A DNA stretch of 64,000 nucleotides from Ralstonia sp. 25mfcol4.1 (GCF_900104095.1 NZ_FNJO01000001.1:434001-498000); one strand, 5' to 3'. Shown: positions 9,256 through 19,775, counted from the stretch's first letter. Notes: generated by a model from the letters alone, not told the origin. Made by a program: numbers and translations.

Positions 9256-10236
9256 GTGCATCCATCCGAGGTCTTGTTCCAGGGCGAAGCCATTCCGGTA
9301 CAACTGCCGGTCTGCGACCACTATGCGGGCAGCGAAAAGCTCATGCGCAAATCGCTTGCCCTGCAGCAGGCGCTTGGCCCCGTATTCGACATTACGTTCG
9401 ATTGCGAGGACGGCGCCGCCGTCGGGCTGGAGCGCGAGCATGCCCTGCTCTGCGCGCAGCTCATCAACAGCGCCGACAACCTGCACAACCGCGTGGGCGT
9501 ACGCATCCACGACCCGGCGCACCCGTGCTGGCGTGAAGACGTCGATATCCTGGTGGGTGCCGCCGGGGCCCGCCTGGCCTATGTGGTGGTGCCCAAGGTC
9601 ACCGACGTGGTCGAAGTGGCACGCGTGACCGACCACGTGAACCAGGTGGCCCGCGCGGCCGGCATCGCTCGCCACATTCCGATTCATGTGCTTATTGAGA
9701 CACATTCAGCGCTGGAGCAGGCGTTCGATATCGCGTCGCTGGTCCAGGTGGAATGCCTGAGCTTCGGGCTGATGGATTTCGTCTCGGCGCACCACGGCGC
9801 CATTCCGGGCGACGCGATGCGGTCGCCAGGGCAGTTCGAACATCCGCTGATCCGGCGCGCCATGCTGGAGATCTCCGCCGCTTGCCACCGCCACGGCAAG
9901 GTGCCATCGCACAACGTCAGCACCGATGTACAGCAGCCGGAGCGCGCCGGCAACGACGCGCTGCGTGCCCGCGCCGAATTCGGCTACCTGCGCAAGTGGA
10001 GCATTCACCCGGGCCAGATCGAACCCATCGTGGCTGCGTTCCGGCCCAGCGACGGCGAGATCGGTGCGGCCAGCCAGATCCTGCTTGCCGCGCATGAAAA
10101 CAACTGGGCGCCGATCCGCCACGACGGGCAGCTGCACGATCGCGCCAGCTACCGCTATTACTGGTCGCTGTTGCAACGGGCCCACGCCACGGGCACACGC
10201 CTGCCGCCGCCAGTGAACGATCTGTTCTTTGATTGA
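9256..10236 (+). CDS. HpcH/HpaI aldolase / citrate lyase beta (CitE-like) family protein
   Basis: Probable CoA-ester lyase or aldolase with a Mg-dependent TIM barrel. It has 326 residues. The metal and substrate regions fit the family: FDITFDCEDGAAVGLEREHA, VVVPKVTDV, the IHVLIETHSALEQAFDIA strand, and LRKWSIHPGQIEPIVAAF near the C terminus. The start is GTG at 9256 with no clear ribosome site. It sits between mdh and acnA, which suggests a role around malyl- or citramalyl-CoA and C4/C5 acid metabolism. No citF/citD lyase subunits are nearby, so it is not classical citrate lyase. The exact reaction is unknown. Confidence 0.88.
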   Translation: MHPSEVLFQGEAIPVQLPVCDHYAGSEKLMRKSLALQQALGPVFDITFDCEDGAAVGLEREHALLCAQLINSADNLHNRVGVRIHDPAHPCWREDVDILVGAAGARLAYVVVPKVTDVVEVARVTDHVNQVARAAGIARHIPIHVLIETHSALEQAFDIASLVQVECLSFGLMDFVSAHHGAIPGDAMRSPGQFEHPLIRRAMLEISAACHRHGKVPSHNVSTDVQQPERAGNDALRARAEFGYLRKWSIHPGQIEPIVAAFRPSDGEIGAASQILLAAHENNWAPIRHDGQLHDRASYRYYWSLLQRAHATGTRLPPPVNDLFFD

Positions 10237-10472
10237 GCGCAACACCCCGCGATCACACGCGAAAACTGCTCATTTTTGCCTGCAAGTGGCCGATGACAAA
10301 CCATTCGCGTGCGATTGTGTAACCAATATCCGACGGGCTTCGCCCCGTCAGACAAATCGTAGAGAATAGCGGCGGAAAGTTGCCGCGGCGCCGCGTGAAG
10401 CAGCGTGGCGCCCGCCGGACTGTTCACCACAACGAGCCCCTTGACTACCCAAGCAATCCGGAAGGAACCCAC

Positions 10473-11024
10473 ATGAAACAACTCGTGCTGGCAGCCTGCA
10501 TTGGCGCCCTGACCCTGACCACCGGCGCCGCAATGGCGCAGGAACCGGCCAAGAAGCCGGCCGCCACCAAGAAGGCGCCCGCCAAGAAGTCGACGAAGGC
10601 CGCTGCCGCCGCACCCGCCGCCGTGCAGCCCACGGGCGAAAAGTGGCAGTGCGAACTGGGCCATGCCATCTGGATCAGCGGCAACATGCAGCGCGATGAA
10701 GTGATCACCGTGCATTGGGACGGCCGCAACTACCGCCTGCCGCGCCAGAGCACCGTCACCGGCGCTGACCGCTATTTCGATCAGGCCTCGGGTCTGGATC
10801 TGGTCGTGATCCCGAGCAAGGCCATGCTGTTCAACAAGAACCTGGGCCAGCGCCTGGCCGACGAATGCCAGAACGCCGACATGCAGGCCGGCGGCGCGGC
10901 CCCGACGCAGGCCGGCGCACTGCGCGCCCCGGTGTCCACGCCGCTGCTGATGGCGCCGGCCCAACCGGCTGCGCAGCCGGCCGACGCCGCCCAGCCTGCT
11001 GCACAAGCCGCGCCGAAGCAGTAA
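10473..11024 (+). CDS. Small secreted protein with Lys/Ala/Pro-rich linker, function unknown
   Basis: It has 183 residues. The start at 10473 is supported by GGAAGGAA six bases upstream; a longer frame upstream lacks one. Residues 1-23 form a signal peptide ending AAMAQE. A low-complexity KKPAATKKAPAKKSTKAA stretch follows, then a compact region (~50-130) with two cysteines (KWQCELGHAIWIS and RLADECQNADM), and an Ala/Pro/Gln-rich tail. The two cysteines suggest a disulfide-bonded periplasmic domain. The mixture resembles small exported proteins found near acnA in relatives, but I cannot assign a family. Confidence 0.82.
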   Translation: MKQLVLAACIGALTLTTGAAMAQEPAKKPAATKKAPAKKSTKAAAAAPAAVQPTGEKWQCELGHAIWISGNMQRDEVITVHWDGRNYRLPRQSTVTGADRYFDQASGLDLVVIPSKAMLFNKNLGQRLADECQNADMQAGGAAPTQAGALRAPVSTPLLMAPAQPAAQPADAAQPAAQAAPKQ

Positions 11025-11225
11025 AGTCTCACCTTGCCTTACCCTGCGCGGCGCCGCTCTGGCGCCGCGCGGGTATCAGCTGCACTGAATCGTTGTAACG
11101 GTGCGCGTCCGGGTCCTTGCCGGCCGCGCCGCATGCATGGCGGCGGAACCCTTCCGCGCACCGGGGTCTGAAGAATAAGTATCCACAAGCAGAGTCCCGC
11201 GTCATCCCTCGATTGGAGTCAGGCA

Positions 11226-13931
11226 ATGCCCCACAATCTCAATAACACCCTCAAGGAATTCAAACTCGCCACGGGCGGCTCGGGTCAGTATTACTCGCTG
11301 CCCGAGCTGGGCCGCGCCCTGGGCGTGAAGATCGAGCGTCTGCCGGTCTCCATCCGCCTGGTGCTGGAATCGGTGCTGCGCAACTGCGACGGCAAGAAGG
11401 TCACCGAGGAACACGTCAAGCAGCTCGCCAACTGGAAGCCCACCGCCGACCGCGTGGACGAGATCCCGTTCGTGGTGGCGCGCGTGGTGCTGCAGGACTT
11501 CACGGGGGTGCCGCTGCTGGCCGACCTGGCCGCGATGCGCAACGTGGCCGAGAAGATGGGCAAGAATCCCAAGAAGATCGAGCCGCTGGTGCCGGTGGAC
11601 CTGGTGGTCGACCACTCGGTGCAGATCGACCACTTCCGCGAGAAGAAGGCGCTGGACCTGAACATGCAGCTGGAATTCCAGCGCAACAACGAACGCTACC
11701 AGTTCATGAAGTGGGGCATGCAGGCGTTCGACACGTTCGGTGTGGTGCAGCCGGGCTTCGGCATCGTCCACCAGGTGAACCTGGAATACCTGGCGCGTGG
11801 CGTCCACAACAAGGACGGCGTCTACTATCCGGACACGCTCGTCGGCACGGATTCGCACACCACGATGATCAATGGCATCGGCGTGGTGGGCTGGGGCGTG
11901 GGCGGCATCGAGGCCGAAGCCGGCATGCTGGGCCAGCCCGTGTACTTCCTGACCCCCGACGTGGTGGGCGTGGAACTGAAGGGCCGCCTGCGCGAAGGCG
12001 TGACCGCCACCGACCTGGTGCTGACGATCACCGAGATGCTGCGCCGCGAGAAAGTCGTCGGCAAGTTCGTTGAATTCTTCGGCGAAGGCACGGCCAGCCT
12101 GTCGACGCCGGACCGCGCCACCATCGGCAACATGGCTCCGGAATACGGCGCCACGATGGGCTTCTTCCCGGTCGACGAAAAGACCATCGAATACTTCCGT
12201 GGCACGGCCCGCACCGACGAGGAAATCGCCGCGTTCGAAGGCTACTTCCGCGCCCAGGAAATGTTCGGCGTGCCGCGCGCTGGCGAGATCGACTACACCA
12301 AGACCCTGACGCTGGACCTGGGCACCGTGGCGCCGTCGCTGGCCGGTCCGAAGCGTCCGCAGGACCGCATCGAAATTGGCAACGTGAAGAGCACCTTTGC
12401 GTCGCTGTTCTCGAAGCCGGTGGCCGAAAACGGGTTCAACAAGGATGCCGCCGACCTGGGCCGCGAGTTCGTCAACGCCGACGGCGTCAAGGTCAAGAAC
12501 GGCGATGTGCTGATCGCGGCCATCACGTCGTGCACGAACACGTCGAACCCGAGCGTGCTGCTGGCCGCCGGCCTGCTGGCCAAGAAAGCCGTGGAAGCCG
12601 GCCTGAATGTGGCGCCGCACATCAAGACATCGCTGGCGCCGGGCAGCCGCGTGGTGACCGAATACCTGACCGCCACCGGTCTCCTGCCCTACCTCGAAAA
12701 ACTGGGCTTCGGCGTGACCGCCTATGGCTGCACGACCTGTATCGGCAACGCGGGCGACCTGACGCCGGCCCTGAACGAGACCATCGTCCAGAACGATATC
12801 GTGGCCGCCGCCGTGCTGTCGGGCAACCGCAACTTCGAAGCCCGTATCCACCCGAACATCCGCGCCAACTTCCTGGCCTCGCCGCCGCTGGTGGTGGCTT
12901 ATGCCATCGCCGGTACGGTCACGCGCGACCTGATGACCGAGCCGGTTGGCAAGGGCCGCGATGGCCGCGACATCTGGCTGGGCGACATCTGGCCGACCTC
13001 GGAAGAAATCCACGCGCTGCTGAAGTATGCGATGGACGCCAAGACGTTCAAGGGCAACTACGAGCAGGTGAAGAAGCCGAGCAAGCTCTGGGCGAACATC
13101 AAGGGCACCAAGGGCCAGGTGTACGACTGGCCGACCTCGACGTACATCGCCGAACCGCCGTTCTTCCAGGACTTCACGCTGGAACCGGGCAACGAGGCCG
13201 TGACGATCCGTGGCGCCCGCGCACTGGGTGTTTTTGGCGATTCGGTGACGACCGACCATATCTCGCCGGCCGGGTCGATCAAGGAGACCTCGCCGGCGGG
13301 CAAGTACCTGCTGTCGCACGGCGTGCTCAAGGCGGACTTCAACAGCTACGGTTCGCGCCGCGGCAACCACGAGGTGATGATGCGTGGCACGTTCGCCAAC
13401 GTGCGCATCAAGAACCTGATGATCCCGCCGAAGGCCGACGGGTCGCGCGTGGAAGGCGGCATCACGCTGCACCAGCCGACCGGCGACGAGATGTCGATCT
13501 ACGACGCCGCGATGAAGTACATCGCCGAAGGCACGGCCACCGTGGTGTTCGGCGGCGAGGAATACGGCACCGGCTCCTCGCGCGACTGGGCGGCCAAGGG
13601 CACCCAGCTGCTGGGCGTGAAGGCTGTGATCGCGCGCAGCTTCGAGCGGATCCACCGTTCGAACCTGGTGGGCATGGGCGTGCTGCCGCTGCAGTTCAAG
13701 GGCAGCGACAGCGTGCAGTCGCTGGGCATCATCGGCAACGAGACCTTCGACGTGGAAGGCATCGAGGGCGAACTGAAGCCGCAGCAGGATGTGGTGCTGG
13801 TGATCCACCGCGCCAACGGCGACACCCAGCGCGTGCCGGTGCTGCTGCGCATCGATACGCCGATCGAAGTCGACTACTACAACCACGGCGGCATCCTGCC
13901 GTTTGTACTGCGTCAACTGCTGGTGGCGTAA
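11226..13931 (+). CDS. acnA: Aconitate hydratase A
   Basis: Isomerises citrate to isocitrate through cis-aconitate with a [4Fe-4S] cluster. It has 901 residues, typical for AcnA/IRP-type. Cluster cysteines are seen in [18 protein letters not shown] and [13 protein letters not shown]. The active-site stretches [32 protein letters not shown] and the C-terminal swivel-domain motif [17 protein letters not shown] are intact. The ATG at 11226 follows GGAGTCAGGCA. It has its own terminator and completes the TCA block. Confidence 0.98.
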   Translation: MPHNLNNTLKEFKLATGGSGQYYSLPELGRALGVKIERLPVSIRLVLESVLRNCDGKKVTEEHVKQLANWKPTADRVDEIPFVVARVVLQDFTGVPLLADLAAMRNVAEKMGKNPKKIEPLVPVDLVVDHSVQIDHFREKKALDLNMQLEFQRNNERYQFMKWGMQAFDTFGVVQPGFGIVHQVNLEYLARGVHNKDGVYYPDTLVGTDSHTTMINGIGVVGWGVGGIEAEAGMLGQPVYFLTPDVVGVELKGRLREGVTATDLVLTITEMLRREKVVGKFVEFFGEGTASLSTPDRATIGNMAPEYGATMGFFPVDEKTIEYFRGTARTDEEIAAFEGYFRAQEMFGVPRAGEIDYTKTLTLDLGTVAPSLAGPKRPQDRIEIGNVKSTFASLFSKPVAENGFNKDAADLGREFVNADGVKVKNGDVLIAAITSCTNTSNPSVLLAAGLLAKKAVEAGLNVAPHIKTSLAPGSRVVTEYLTATGLLPYLEKLGFGVTAYGCTTCIGNAGDLTPALNETIVQNDIVAAAVLSGNRNFEARIHPNIRANFLASPPLVVAYAIAGTVTRDLMTEPVGKGRDGRDIWLGDIWPTSEEIHALLKYAMDAKTFKGNYEQVKKPSKLWANIKGTKGQVYDWPTSTYIAEPPFFQDFTLEPGNEAVTIRGARALGVFGDSVTTDHISPAGSIKETSPAGKYLLSHGVLKADFNSYGSRRGNHEVMMRGTFANVRIKNLMIPPKADGSRVEGGITLHQPTGDEMSIYDAAMKYIAEGTATVVFGGEEYGTGSSRDWAAKGTQLLGVKAVIARSFERIHRSNLVGMGVLPLQFKGSDSVQSLGIIGNETFDVEGIEGELKPQQDVVLVIHRANGDTQRVPVLLRIDTPIEVDYYNHGGILPFVLRQLLVA

Positions 13932-13963
13932 CCTGCGCTGCCGGCACCCCGCCGGCAGCCCTG

Positions 13964-13999
13964 ACCGCCGCTTCCGCTCGCGCGGGGCGGCGGTTTTTT
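13964..13999 (+). terminator. Rho-independent terminator after acnA
   Basis: Stem ACCGCCGC (13964-13971) / GCGGCGGT (13987-13994) followed by six T residues, 33 nt after the acnA stop. Confidence 0.88.
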
Positions 14000-14165
14000 A
14001 TTGCCGGCAACCCCGGGGATGTCGCGGGGGGAAGCCGCGGGCCATGTGGCGGGTGGCTTGCGGGTAATCCCCACCCCGGCGCGTAAGTTCCGCGCAAGCC
14101 TGCGCTGCCAGACTGGTCAGCACGCCTTGCGGCGTGACCTATACCTACAGACTCGGAGACACCAG

Positions 14166-14300
14166 ATGGTCAAGATCCTGATCGCATTCGTCGTCATTGC
14201 CGGCGCGGCCCTGTACCTGCTGACCAAGGGCGGCGGCGACGTGTCGATGGGTGGCGAATCGCACAGCACCGAATCGCACGCCCCGGCCACGCAAAAGTAA
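14166..14300 (+). CDS. Small single-span membrane protein, 44 aa
   Basis: ATG at 14166 preceded by GGAG seven bases upstream. The product is one hydrophobic helix (KILIAFVVIAGAALYLLTKG, residues 3-22) followed by a short polar tail rich in Ser, Thr, His and Glu. A small membrane protein of unknown role lying between acnA and the DUF2863-type gene. A reading frame this short could arise by chance, but the ribosome site and hydrophobic profile favour a real gene. Confidence 0.6.
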   Translation: MVKILIAFVVIAGAALYLLTKGGGDVSMGGESHSTESHAPATQK

Positions 14301-14386
14301 GCGGCCAAACAAGGGTTCGCGACAACTGCGGCTGTCAACGCAGCGGGTAGAATACCGTTTTACGAAAAAACGGACGCTTTCTATCT

Positions 14387-15589
14387 ATGGCAGGTTTTCG
14401 CCCCAAGTCTTCTACCCGACTCTCGCCCGACGCCGAGCGACTGGTGGCCGATGCACTGGCCCTGGACGCCTCGGGCAGCCGCATGGAGGACGGATACTGG
14501 GAGCGGCGGCTGTCCCAGCGGCTCTATCGCCTGCTGAAGAACGGCAGCCAGACCGCCCTCGACGCGGCGCTCGAACACCTGTTCAAGCACAATGCCGACG
14601 CGTCCGACGTGCTGGCCGAACAGGCCGAGACGCTGGCCGAATCGGCAACGATCGAGATTGACGGCGTCAAGCATGACGCCCTGCTGATCGCCGCCCCGAT
14701 CCTGGCCCATACCCGCTACGCCATCCCGTCGGGCGCGCTGAAGCCCGAACTGGCGCTGACGCTGGCGGCACACCTGCAGGCCCACGTGCTGGCCACCAGT
14801 ACCAAGGTGGCCCTGTCGCCCTACCTCTACAGCATCGACCAGCTGCCGCGCAGCCATAGCGACACCTTCGCACTGACGCACAAGCTGGCGTCGGCCGCGC
14901 TGGCCGGATCGATGCCCAAGGTGGATCTGAAGGACCTGCCCGAGACCGCCCCGATCCTGGCCGATCCGCGCTACCTGCTGGCCGTGGTGGTGGCGCCGCA
15001 CGAAGGCGCGCTGTTCCGCTGGCAGGAAGACGCCAAGGAGCACCACGCCGAGCGCTCGGTCTGCCTGGAACAATGGCGCAACCAGGTGCAGCCGACCGTG
15101 GCCGTGCTGCTGCCGGGCTGCGAGTTCGAACTGCTGCTGCCCGACGCCTTCTTCCTGTCGTGCCGCGAATCGGACAAGAGCATCCGCCCGCTGACCGTGC
15201 GCGCCGCCGTGAACTACCTGTGCGGCACGCTCGACATTCCGGCCGGCCAGCTGGCCGCCGTTGTGGCCGGCTTTGGCGAGGAAGTGGTCGAGGAATACCG
15301 CGTGGGCTTCACGATGCGCGGCGAGAAGGATGTGATCTACGGCATCGTCTGGCCGGTGTACGGCCGAGAGTCCGGCGAGATCGACGCCGAGGAGAAAGGC
15401 AACCCGGTGGAGCAGATCTGCGAGGAACTGCGCAACGCCGGCGTGGAAGACATCTTCCGCCACGCTGCGCTGTTCGATCCGGAGTACTGCGAGGATTGCG
15501 GTACGCCGCTCTATGCGGACCGCTCCGGCGAGATCGTCCACGCCGAACTGCCCGAGGATGCCCCCACGCAGCAGCCGCTGTTCCACTAA
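14387..15589 (+). CDS. DUF2863-type conserved protein
   Basis: It has 400 residues and no signal peptide or membrane helix. The sequence (MAGFRPKSSTRLSPDAERLV..., LAHTRYAIPSGAL, FSPYLYSIDQLPRSH-like SPYLYSIDQLPRSH) matches my memory of the DUF2863 family of Burkholderiales, whose function is undetermined. The C terminus has a CEDCGTPLY pair of cysteines that could bind a metal. It stands alone as one transcription unit ending in a bidirectional terminator shared with the TrmB-like gene. Family assignment is from recognition; a domain search would settle it. Confidence 0.85.
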   Translation: MAGFRPKSSTRLSPDAERLVADALALDASGSRMEDGYWERRLSQRLYRLLKNGSQTALDAALEHLFKHNADASDVLAEQAETLAESATIEIDGVKHDALLIAAPILAHTRYAIPSGALKPELALTLAAHLQAHVLATSTKVALSPYLYSIDQLPRSHSDTFALTHKLASAALAGSMPKVDLKDLPETAPILADPRYLLAVVVAPHEGALFRWQEDAKEHHAERSVCLEQWRNQVQPTVAVLLPGCEFELLLPDAFFLSCRESDKSIRPLTVRAAVNYLCGTLDIPAGQLAAVVAGFGEEVVEEYRVGFTMRGEKDVIYGIVWPVYGRESGEIDAEEKGNPVEQICEELRNAGVEDIFRHAALFDPEYCEDCGTPLYADRSGEIVHAELPEDAPTQQPLFH

Positions 15590-15603
15590 GGCATCGCACT
15601 TCA

Positions 15604-15638
15604 ATGAAAAACCCGCCAGTCACGGCGGGTTTTTTCAT
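15604..15638. terminator. Bidirectional terminator between DUF2863-type gene and trmB-like gene
   Basis: AACCCGCC (15610-15617) pairs with GGCGGGTT (15624-15631); an A-run precedes and a T-run follows, so it works in both directions. It overlaps the last codons of the convergent minus-strand gene. Confidence 0.85.
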
Positions 15639-16306
15639 GCCGGCCGCACGCTGGTGCACCGCCAGAGCCCATGGCCTGACGCGCCGTACTTGCGCTCGAA
15701 CGGGGTCATCGGGGTTTCCGGCTGCCAGGCTTCGGTCCGTGCCGGGCGTCCGACCATCGTCAGCGCCGCCGCGAATTCGTCGATATAGATCTTCCAGTTG
15801 CTGCGGCACTCCAGATAATCGCCGCAGGCTGCCAGCGCGGGAAATACCGCATGCCCCTGCCAGCGCCGACCCAGGTGACCGATCTTGGGCCACGGGTTCG
15901 GATACAGCACATAGTGCCGTACCACATGCACGCCGCCCTGCTGCAGCAGACGCCAGAAATCGACCAGATCGGCACGCGCCCAATGATAATTCACCGGCAT
16001 CTCGGCGTCCCACCAGTCCTTGCCCGCGGTTAATCGCTTTTCCGACTGATCGATGCCGATCACATAGTGGTCGGGAAACGCCGTGGCCAGCCGCAACGTG
16101 CTCTCGCCGATGCCGCAGCCGGCATCGACAATTAGAGGCTTGCCGTCGGCACGCTGCCAGGCTTCCATGGCCGCATCAAACGCCTGTTGGCTCGGTGCGC
16201 CGATGGGCTTGCGGAACGGCTCGGCCAGATGACGCTGGACGCGCGCCGCGAGATGCTCGTGGATATCGGTCTGCGCCGATGAAATGGTGCGGGAATTGGC
16301 AAACAT
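15635..16306 (-). CDS. TrmB-like tRNA (guanine-N7-)-methyltransferase family protein
   Basis: SAM-dependent methyltransferase of 223 residues from an ATG at 16306. The SAM-binding motif I is VDAGCGIGESTLRLA, followed by VIGIDQSEKRL (motif II). LYPNPWPKIGHLGRRWQGH corresponds to the PDPWxKxxHxxRR stretch of TrmB, which makes m7G46 in tRNA. The family's usual EIGxGxGE is DAGCGIGE here, so a diverged paralogue with a different target is possible. Longer N-terminal starts exist up to 16438 but run into the promoter of the divergent gene. No strong ribosome site is seen; TACAAT just upstream suggests a very short leader. Confidence 0.82.
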   Translation of the reverse strand: MFANSRTISSAQTDIHEHLAARVQRHLAEPFRKPIGAPSQQAFDAAMEAWQRADGKPLIVDAGCGIGESTLRLATAFPDHYVIGIDQSEKRLTAGKDWWDAEMPVNYHWARADLVDFWRLLQQGGVHVVRHYVLYPNPWPKIGHLGRRWQGHAVFPALAACGDYLECRSNWKIYIDEFAAALTMVGRPARTEAWQPETPMTPFERKYGASGHGLWRCTSVRPA

Positions 16307-16440
16307 GGGCGCGATTGTACCGGGCGCCCTGCCGCGCCCCCATCCCGCCGTCTCCCACCGCGCATCCTTCGCGGATGTATCGGACATGGAAGTACATTTG
16401 ACGGCACAATAGCGGCCAACACCGTACGAGGAGCCCACTC

Positions 16441-18027
16441 ATGATCCGCCGCACGCTGCTGCAAGCATCCCTTTCGATGGCGCTGAGCGCCGCCGCGCTG
16501 ACGCTGATCCCCGTCCACGCCGCCCACGCGGAAGACCTGCGCATCGGCCTGGCTGCCGACGTCACGTCGATGGACCCCCACTGGAACAACGCGGGCCCCA
16601 ACAACGCCATCGCGCTCCATATCTTCGAGTCGCTGGTGTTCATGGACAAGAACGCCCGCTACATTCCCGGCCTGGCGCTGTCCTGGAAGCCGGTCAACGC
16701 CATCACCTGGGAAATCAAGCTGCGTCCCAACGTGAAGTGGCACGACGGTTCGCCGTTCACCAGCGAGGACGTCAAGGCGTCGCTGGAACGCCCCGAGAAG
16801 CTGACCAACGCGCCGGGCTCGTTCACCAGCTACACCAAGCCGATCGCCCGCATCGACACGCCCGACGCCCTGACGGTGCGCCTGACGATGAATGTGCCGA
16901 ACTACGCCAATCTGGCCAACGATCTGAACAGCGTGCCGATCATGCCGAAGAAGATCGCCGCGGACCTGGGCCAGGCCGATTTCGACTCGGGCAAGGCCAT
17001 GATCGGCACCGGGCCGTACAAGTTCGTGCGCTTCGCGCGGGGACAGGAAATCGTGATGCAGCGCAACCCCGACTACTGGGGCCCGAAGCCCGAGTTCGAC
17101 CGCGCCATCTTCCGCATCCTGACCGATAACGGCGCGCGCACCGCCGCGCTGCTGGCCGGCGATGTCGATGTCATCGAGAGCATTCCGGCCGCAGACGTCG
17201 CCAAACTTAAGCAAAATCCGAAGTTCAAGATCGAGCAGACCACGTCGTGGCGCACCATCTTCTGGCAGATGGACCAGTCGCGCGACAACCCGCCGTTCGT
17301 CACCGACAAGGCCGGCAAGCCGCTGGGCAAGAACCCGTTCAAGGACGCCCGCGTGCGCGCCGCGATCAGCAAGGCGCTGAACCGCGACGCCATCGTCAGC
17401 CGCATCATGGAAGGCCTGGCGGTGCCGGCGTCGTCGATCGTCTCGCCGCAGATCTTCGGCCATCCGGGCACCAAGCCCGACGCCTATGACGTGGAAGGCG
17501 CCAAGAAGCTGCTGGCCCAGGCTGGCTATCCGGACGGCTTCGCGCTGACGCTGCACGCCACCAACAATCGCTACCTCAACGATGCCCAGGTGGCGCAGGC
17601 CACCGCCGGCATGCTGACGCGCATCGGCATCCAGACCAAGGTCGAAACGCTGCCCGTGGCCGCCTACTTCACGCGCGCCCGCCAGGGCGATTTCGCGTTC
17701 GAGATGCTGGGCTGGGGCTCGGCCGCCGCCGACGTCGCGCTGCGCTCGATCACCGGCACGCCAAACCCGAAGACCGGTTATGGCACGTGGAACTGGGGCA
17801 AGTACAGCAATCCGAAGCTGGATCAGCTGATCGAGAAATCGCTGACCACCGTGTCGAGCGACAAGGACCGCGAGCAGAACGCCCGCACGGCCGCGAAATT
17901 CGCGCTGGACGACCACGCCATCATCCCGTCGCACAGCCAACTGGCGATGTGGGCCATGCGCAAGGGGCTGAAGTACGAGGCGCGCACCGACGAATGGTCG
18001 CTGGCGCAGTTCTTCCACAAGGAGTAA
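16441..18027 (+). CDS. ABC transporter substrate-binding protein, family 5 (peptide/nickel type)
   Basis: Periplasmic receptor of a DppA/OppA-type ABC importer. It has 528 residues with a signal peptide (~1-30, ending HAAHAE). The mature start EDLRIGLAADVTSMDPHWNN and NAITWEIKLRPNVKWHDGSPFTSEDVKAS are diagnostic for solute-binding family 5. YKFVRFARGQEIVMQRNPDYWG is another conserved stretch. Permease and ATPase genes are not adjacent, so this is an orphan receptor or its partners lie elsewhere. It is divergent from the TrmB-like gene. Ligand unknown (peptides, opines or glutathione are common for the family). Confidence 0.92.
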   Translation: MIRRTLLQASLSMALSAAALTLIPVHAAHAEDLRIGLAADVTSMDPHWNNAGPNNAIALHIFESLVFMDKNARYIPGLALSWKPVNAITWEIKLRPNVKWHDGSPFTSEDVKASLERPEKLTNAPGSFTSYTKPIARIDTPDALTVRLTMNVPNYANLANDLNSVPIMPKKIAADLGQADFDSGKAMIGTGPYKFVRFARGQEIVMQRNPDYWGPKPEFDRAIFRILTDNGARTAALLAGDVDVIESIPAADVAKLKQNPKFKIEQTTSWRTIFWQMDQSRDNPPFVTDKAGKPLGKNPFKDARVRAAISKALNRDAIVSRIMEGLAVPASSIVSPQIFGHPGTKPDAYDVEGAKKLLAQAGYPDGFALTLHATNNRYLNDAQVAQATAGMLTRIGIQTKVETLPVAAYFTRARQGDFAFEMLGWGSAAADVALRSITGTPNPKTGYGTWNWGKYSNPKLDQLIEKSLTTVSSDKDREQNARTAAKFALDDHAIIPSHSQLAMWAMRKGLKYEARTDEWSLAQFFHKE

Positions 18028-18090
18028 AGCGGCCAACATCGCCGCCGGTTGTCTGCGCTTTCCCTCAACGCGGGAAAGCGGAGACAACCG

Positions 18091-19005
18091 TCAGATCACC
18101 AGCCGTTCTTCCTGCCGCGCATTCGCCGCGCGCAGTTTCCTGACCCAATCCCGGGCCGGCAGCCCGGTCGAAGCCTCGACCACTTCGGCCCTCGCTTCCA
18201 GCGTTTGCCACGACACATCGATCGCCGGGCCGTTGAACGCCAGCGCGATGATGTTGCCGTCGTGCACCTCCGGGAACACCAGCACGCGGTTGTCGAAGGC
18301 GTCGCAGATCCGCTCGATGTTCTTCGGGAAGCTGTCGTGGTCCCCGAACAGGTTGATGGTCATCACGCCGGGCGCCTTCAGCACGCGGCGGCAGGCGCGG
18401 TAGAACGCCGTGGTGTCCAGCACCGGCCCACGCGCCGTGGCGTCGTACAGGTCCACCTGCAGCGCGTCGATGGCGGCGGTATTGGCGCCATCCATCACGT
18501 AATCCCAGGCGTCCTGCTCGCGCACGGTCAGCCGGGCGTCGTCCTCGCGCAGGCCGAACATGCTGCGGCCCGCCACGATCACGGCCGGGTTCAGTTCCAC
18601 TGCCGTCACCCTGGCTTTGGCGAAATGGCGATGGCAGAACTTGGTCAGCGCGGCCGCGCCCAGCCCCAGCTGCGCCACATGGAAATCGGCCGAAGACGGC
18701 GACTGGAACAGCAGCCAGGCCATCATCTGCTGCGCGTATTCCAGTTCGATGGCCTCCGGCTTGCGCAGACGCATGGCTCCCTGCACCCACTCGGTACCGA
18801 AATGCAGGTAGCGCACGCCGTCCATCTCGGAAAACGTCACCGGCGCGAAGCGCGGCGTCATGCGCTTTTCGTCGGCGTCTTTGGAAAGGTTCTTGCGCGA
18901 GGACTCACGGTTGCCGCGTGCGGGGCGGCGCGAGGCCACTGCCTCGATCGATTTGCGTTTCAGAAGCATCATGGAAGAAAGAAGTGCGCCCAGGGCGCGG
19001 ATCAT
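18091..19005 (-). CDS. Spermidine synthase-like methyltransferase-fold protein
   Basis: It has 304 residues from an ATG at 19005 whose ATGA overlaps the stop of the upstream TPR gene, a sign of translational coupling. The spermidine/spermine synthase fold is seen in AQLGLGAAALTKFCHRHF, VTAVELNPAVIVAGRSMFGL and the acidic DALQVDLYDATARGP segment in place of the catalytic DxxD loop. The N-terminal 55 residues are basic and probably disordered. Many such orphan homologues do not make polyamines, so the substrate is uncertain. Confidence 0.8.
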   Translation of the reverse strand: MIRALGALLSSMMLLKRKSIEAVASRRPARGNRESSRKNLSKDADEKRMTPRFAPVTFSEMDGVRYLHFGTEWVQGAMRLRKPEAIELEYAQQMMAWLLFQSPSSADFHVAQLGLGAAALTKFCHRHFAKARVTAVELNPAVIVAGRSMFGLREDDARLTVREQDAWDYVMDGANTAAIDALQVDLYDATARGPVLDTTAFYRACRRVLKAPGVMTINLFGDHDSFPKNIERICDAFDNRVLVFPEVHDGNIIALAFNGPAIDVSWQTLEARAEVVEASTGLPARDWVRKLRAANARQEERLVI

Positions 19006-19775
19006 TGGCCCAGCGCGGTTTGCGCGCGCTGCAGCCATTCGCGATTGTGTTCGCGGGCATGACGCGGCCAGTGGCGCGCGTCATGAACGATTTCGGAATA
19101 CAGCGACTTCGCGCGCTCGCGGTCGGCCGCATCGGGCTGCTTGGCCAGCCAGTCGGCGAACAGGCAGCGCGCGGCCACATCGCTGGCGTTGGTCAGCGCC
19201 CGCTCGAAGGCTTCTCGCGTGCCGGGCGCACCCTGCGCGGCCAGTGCCCGGGCGTAGAGCAGCGACGGATCGGACTGGTCGCGCGCACGGGGATTGCCCG
19301 CGAACAGCTTTTCCAGCGTGACCTGGGCTTCCGCATGACGGCCCGTAGCCAGTTGCGCGCGGGCCAGCCCTTCCAGCAGCGCGGGGTCGGAGGCAAACGG
19401 GCCATTGGCCGCGGCTTCGTAGTGCTCCAGCGCCTCGGCCGGATTGCCTGCATCGAGCAGCGCGGCCCCCAGGCGCATGCGATGGTCGACGGTCGGCGCG
19501 CGGTCGAACGCCTGCCGCGCCTCGCGCACGGCGCGGCCCGGGTCGACGATCTGGCCGATGGCGCGCTTGGCCACCTGCGCACCGCGGCTCTGGCGCAGGC
19601 CCGGCAGGTAGATCGCAAAGAAATAGACCACGCTGCCGAGCCCCGGGAAGAGGAACAGCAACAGCAGCCAGTACATGTTCTGGTGGGTGCGGACGGCGTG
19701 CACGGCAAAGAAGATCGCCACGATGACATGCAGGCCGATGCCGCCAATACCGCCGAGACCGAGGGAAGACAACAT
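19002..19775 (-). CDS. Membrane-anchored TPR-repeat protein
   Basis: It has 257 residues from the ATG at 19775 (MLSSLGLGG...). Two hydrophobic helices lie at ~11-28 and ~34-57 (MYWLLLLFLFPGLGSVVYFF), the second resembling the short membrane anchor seen before phospholipase-D-type enzymes. After a basic linker come TPR-like helical pairs (RMRLGAALLDAGNPAEALEHYEAA; LLEGLARAQLATGRHAEAQVTLEKLF). It is probably an inner-membrane scaffold facing the cytoplasm. It overlaps the spermidine-synthase-like gene by four bases. Reading frames extending further upstream are not supported. Confidence 0.78.
   Translation of the reverse strand: MLSSLGLGGIGGIGLHVIVAIFFAVHAVRTHQNMYWLLLLFLFPGLGSVVYFFAIYLPGLRQSRGAQVAKRAIGQIVDPGRAVREARQAFDRAPTVDHRMRLGAALLDAGNPAEALEHYEAAANGPFASDPALLEGLARAQLATGRHAEAQVTLEKLFAGNPRARDQSDPSLLYARALAAQGAPGTREAFERALTNASDVAARCLFADWLAKQPDAADRERAKSLYSEIVHDARHWPRHAREHNREWLQRAQTALGQ

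Noticed and set aside
11202..13916. 900-codon minus-strand frame opposite acnA
   Set aside because: Mirror of acnA, rich in His/Arg/Val/Gln. No gene features.
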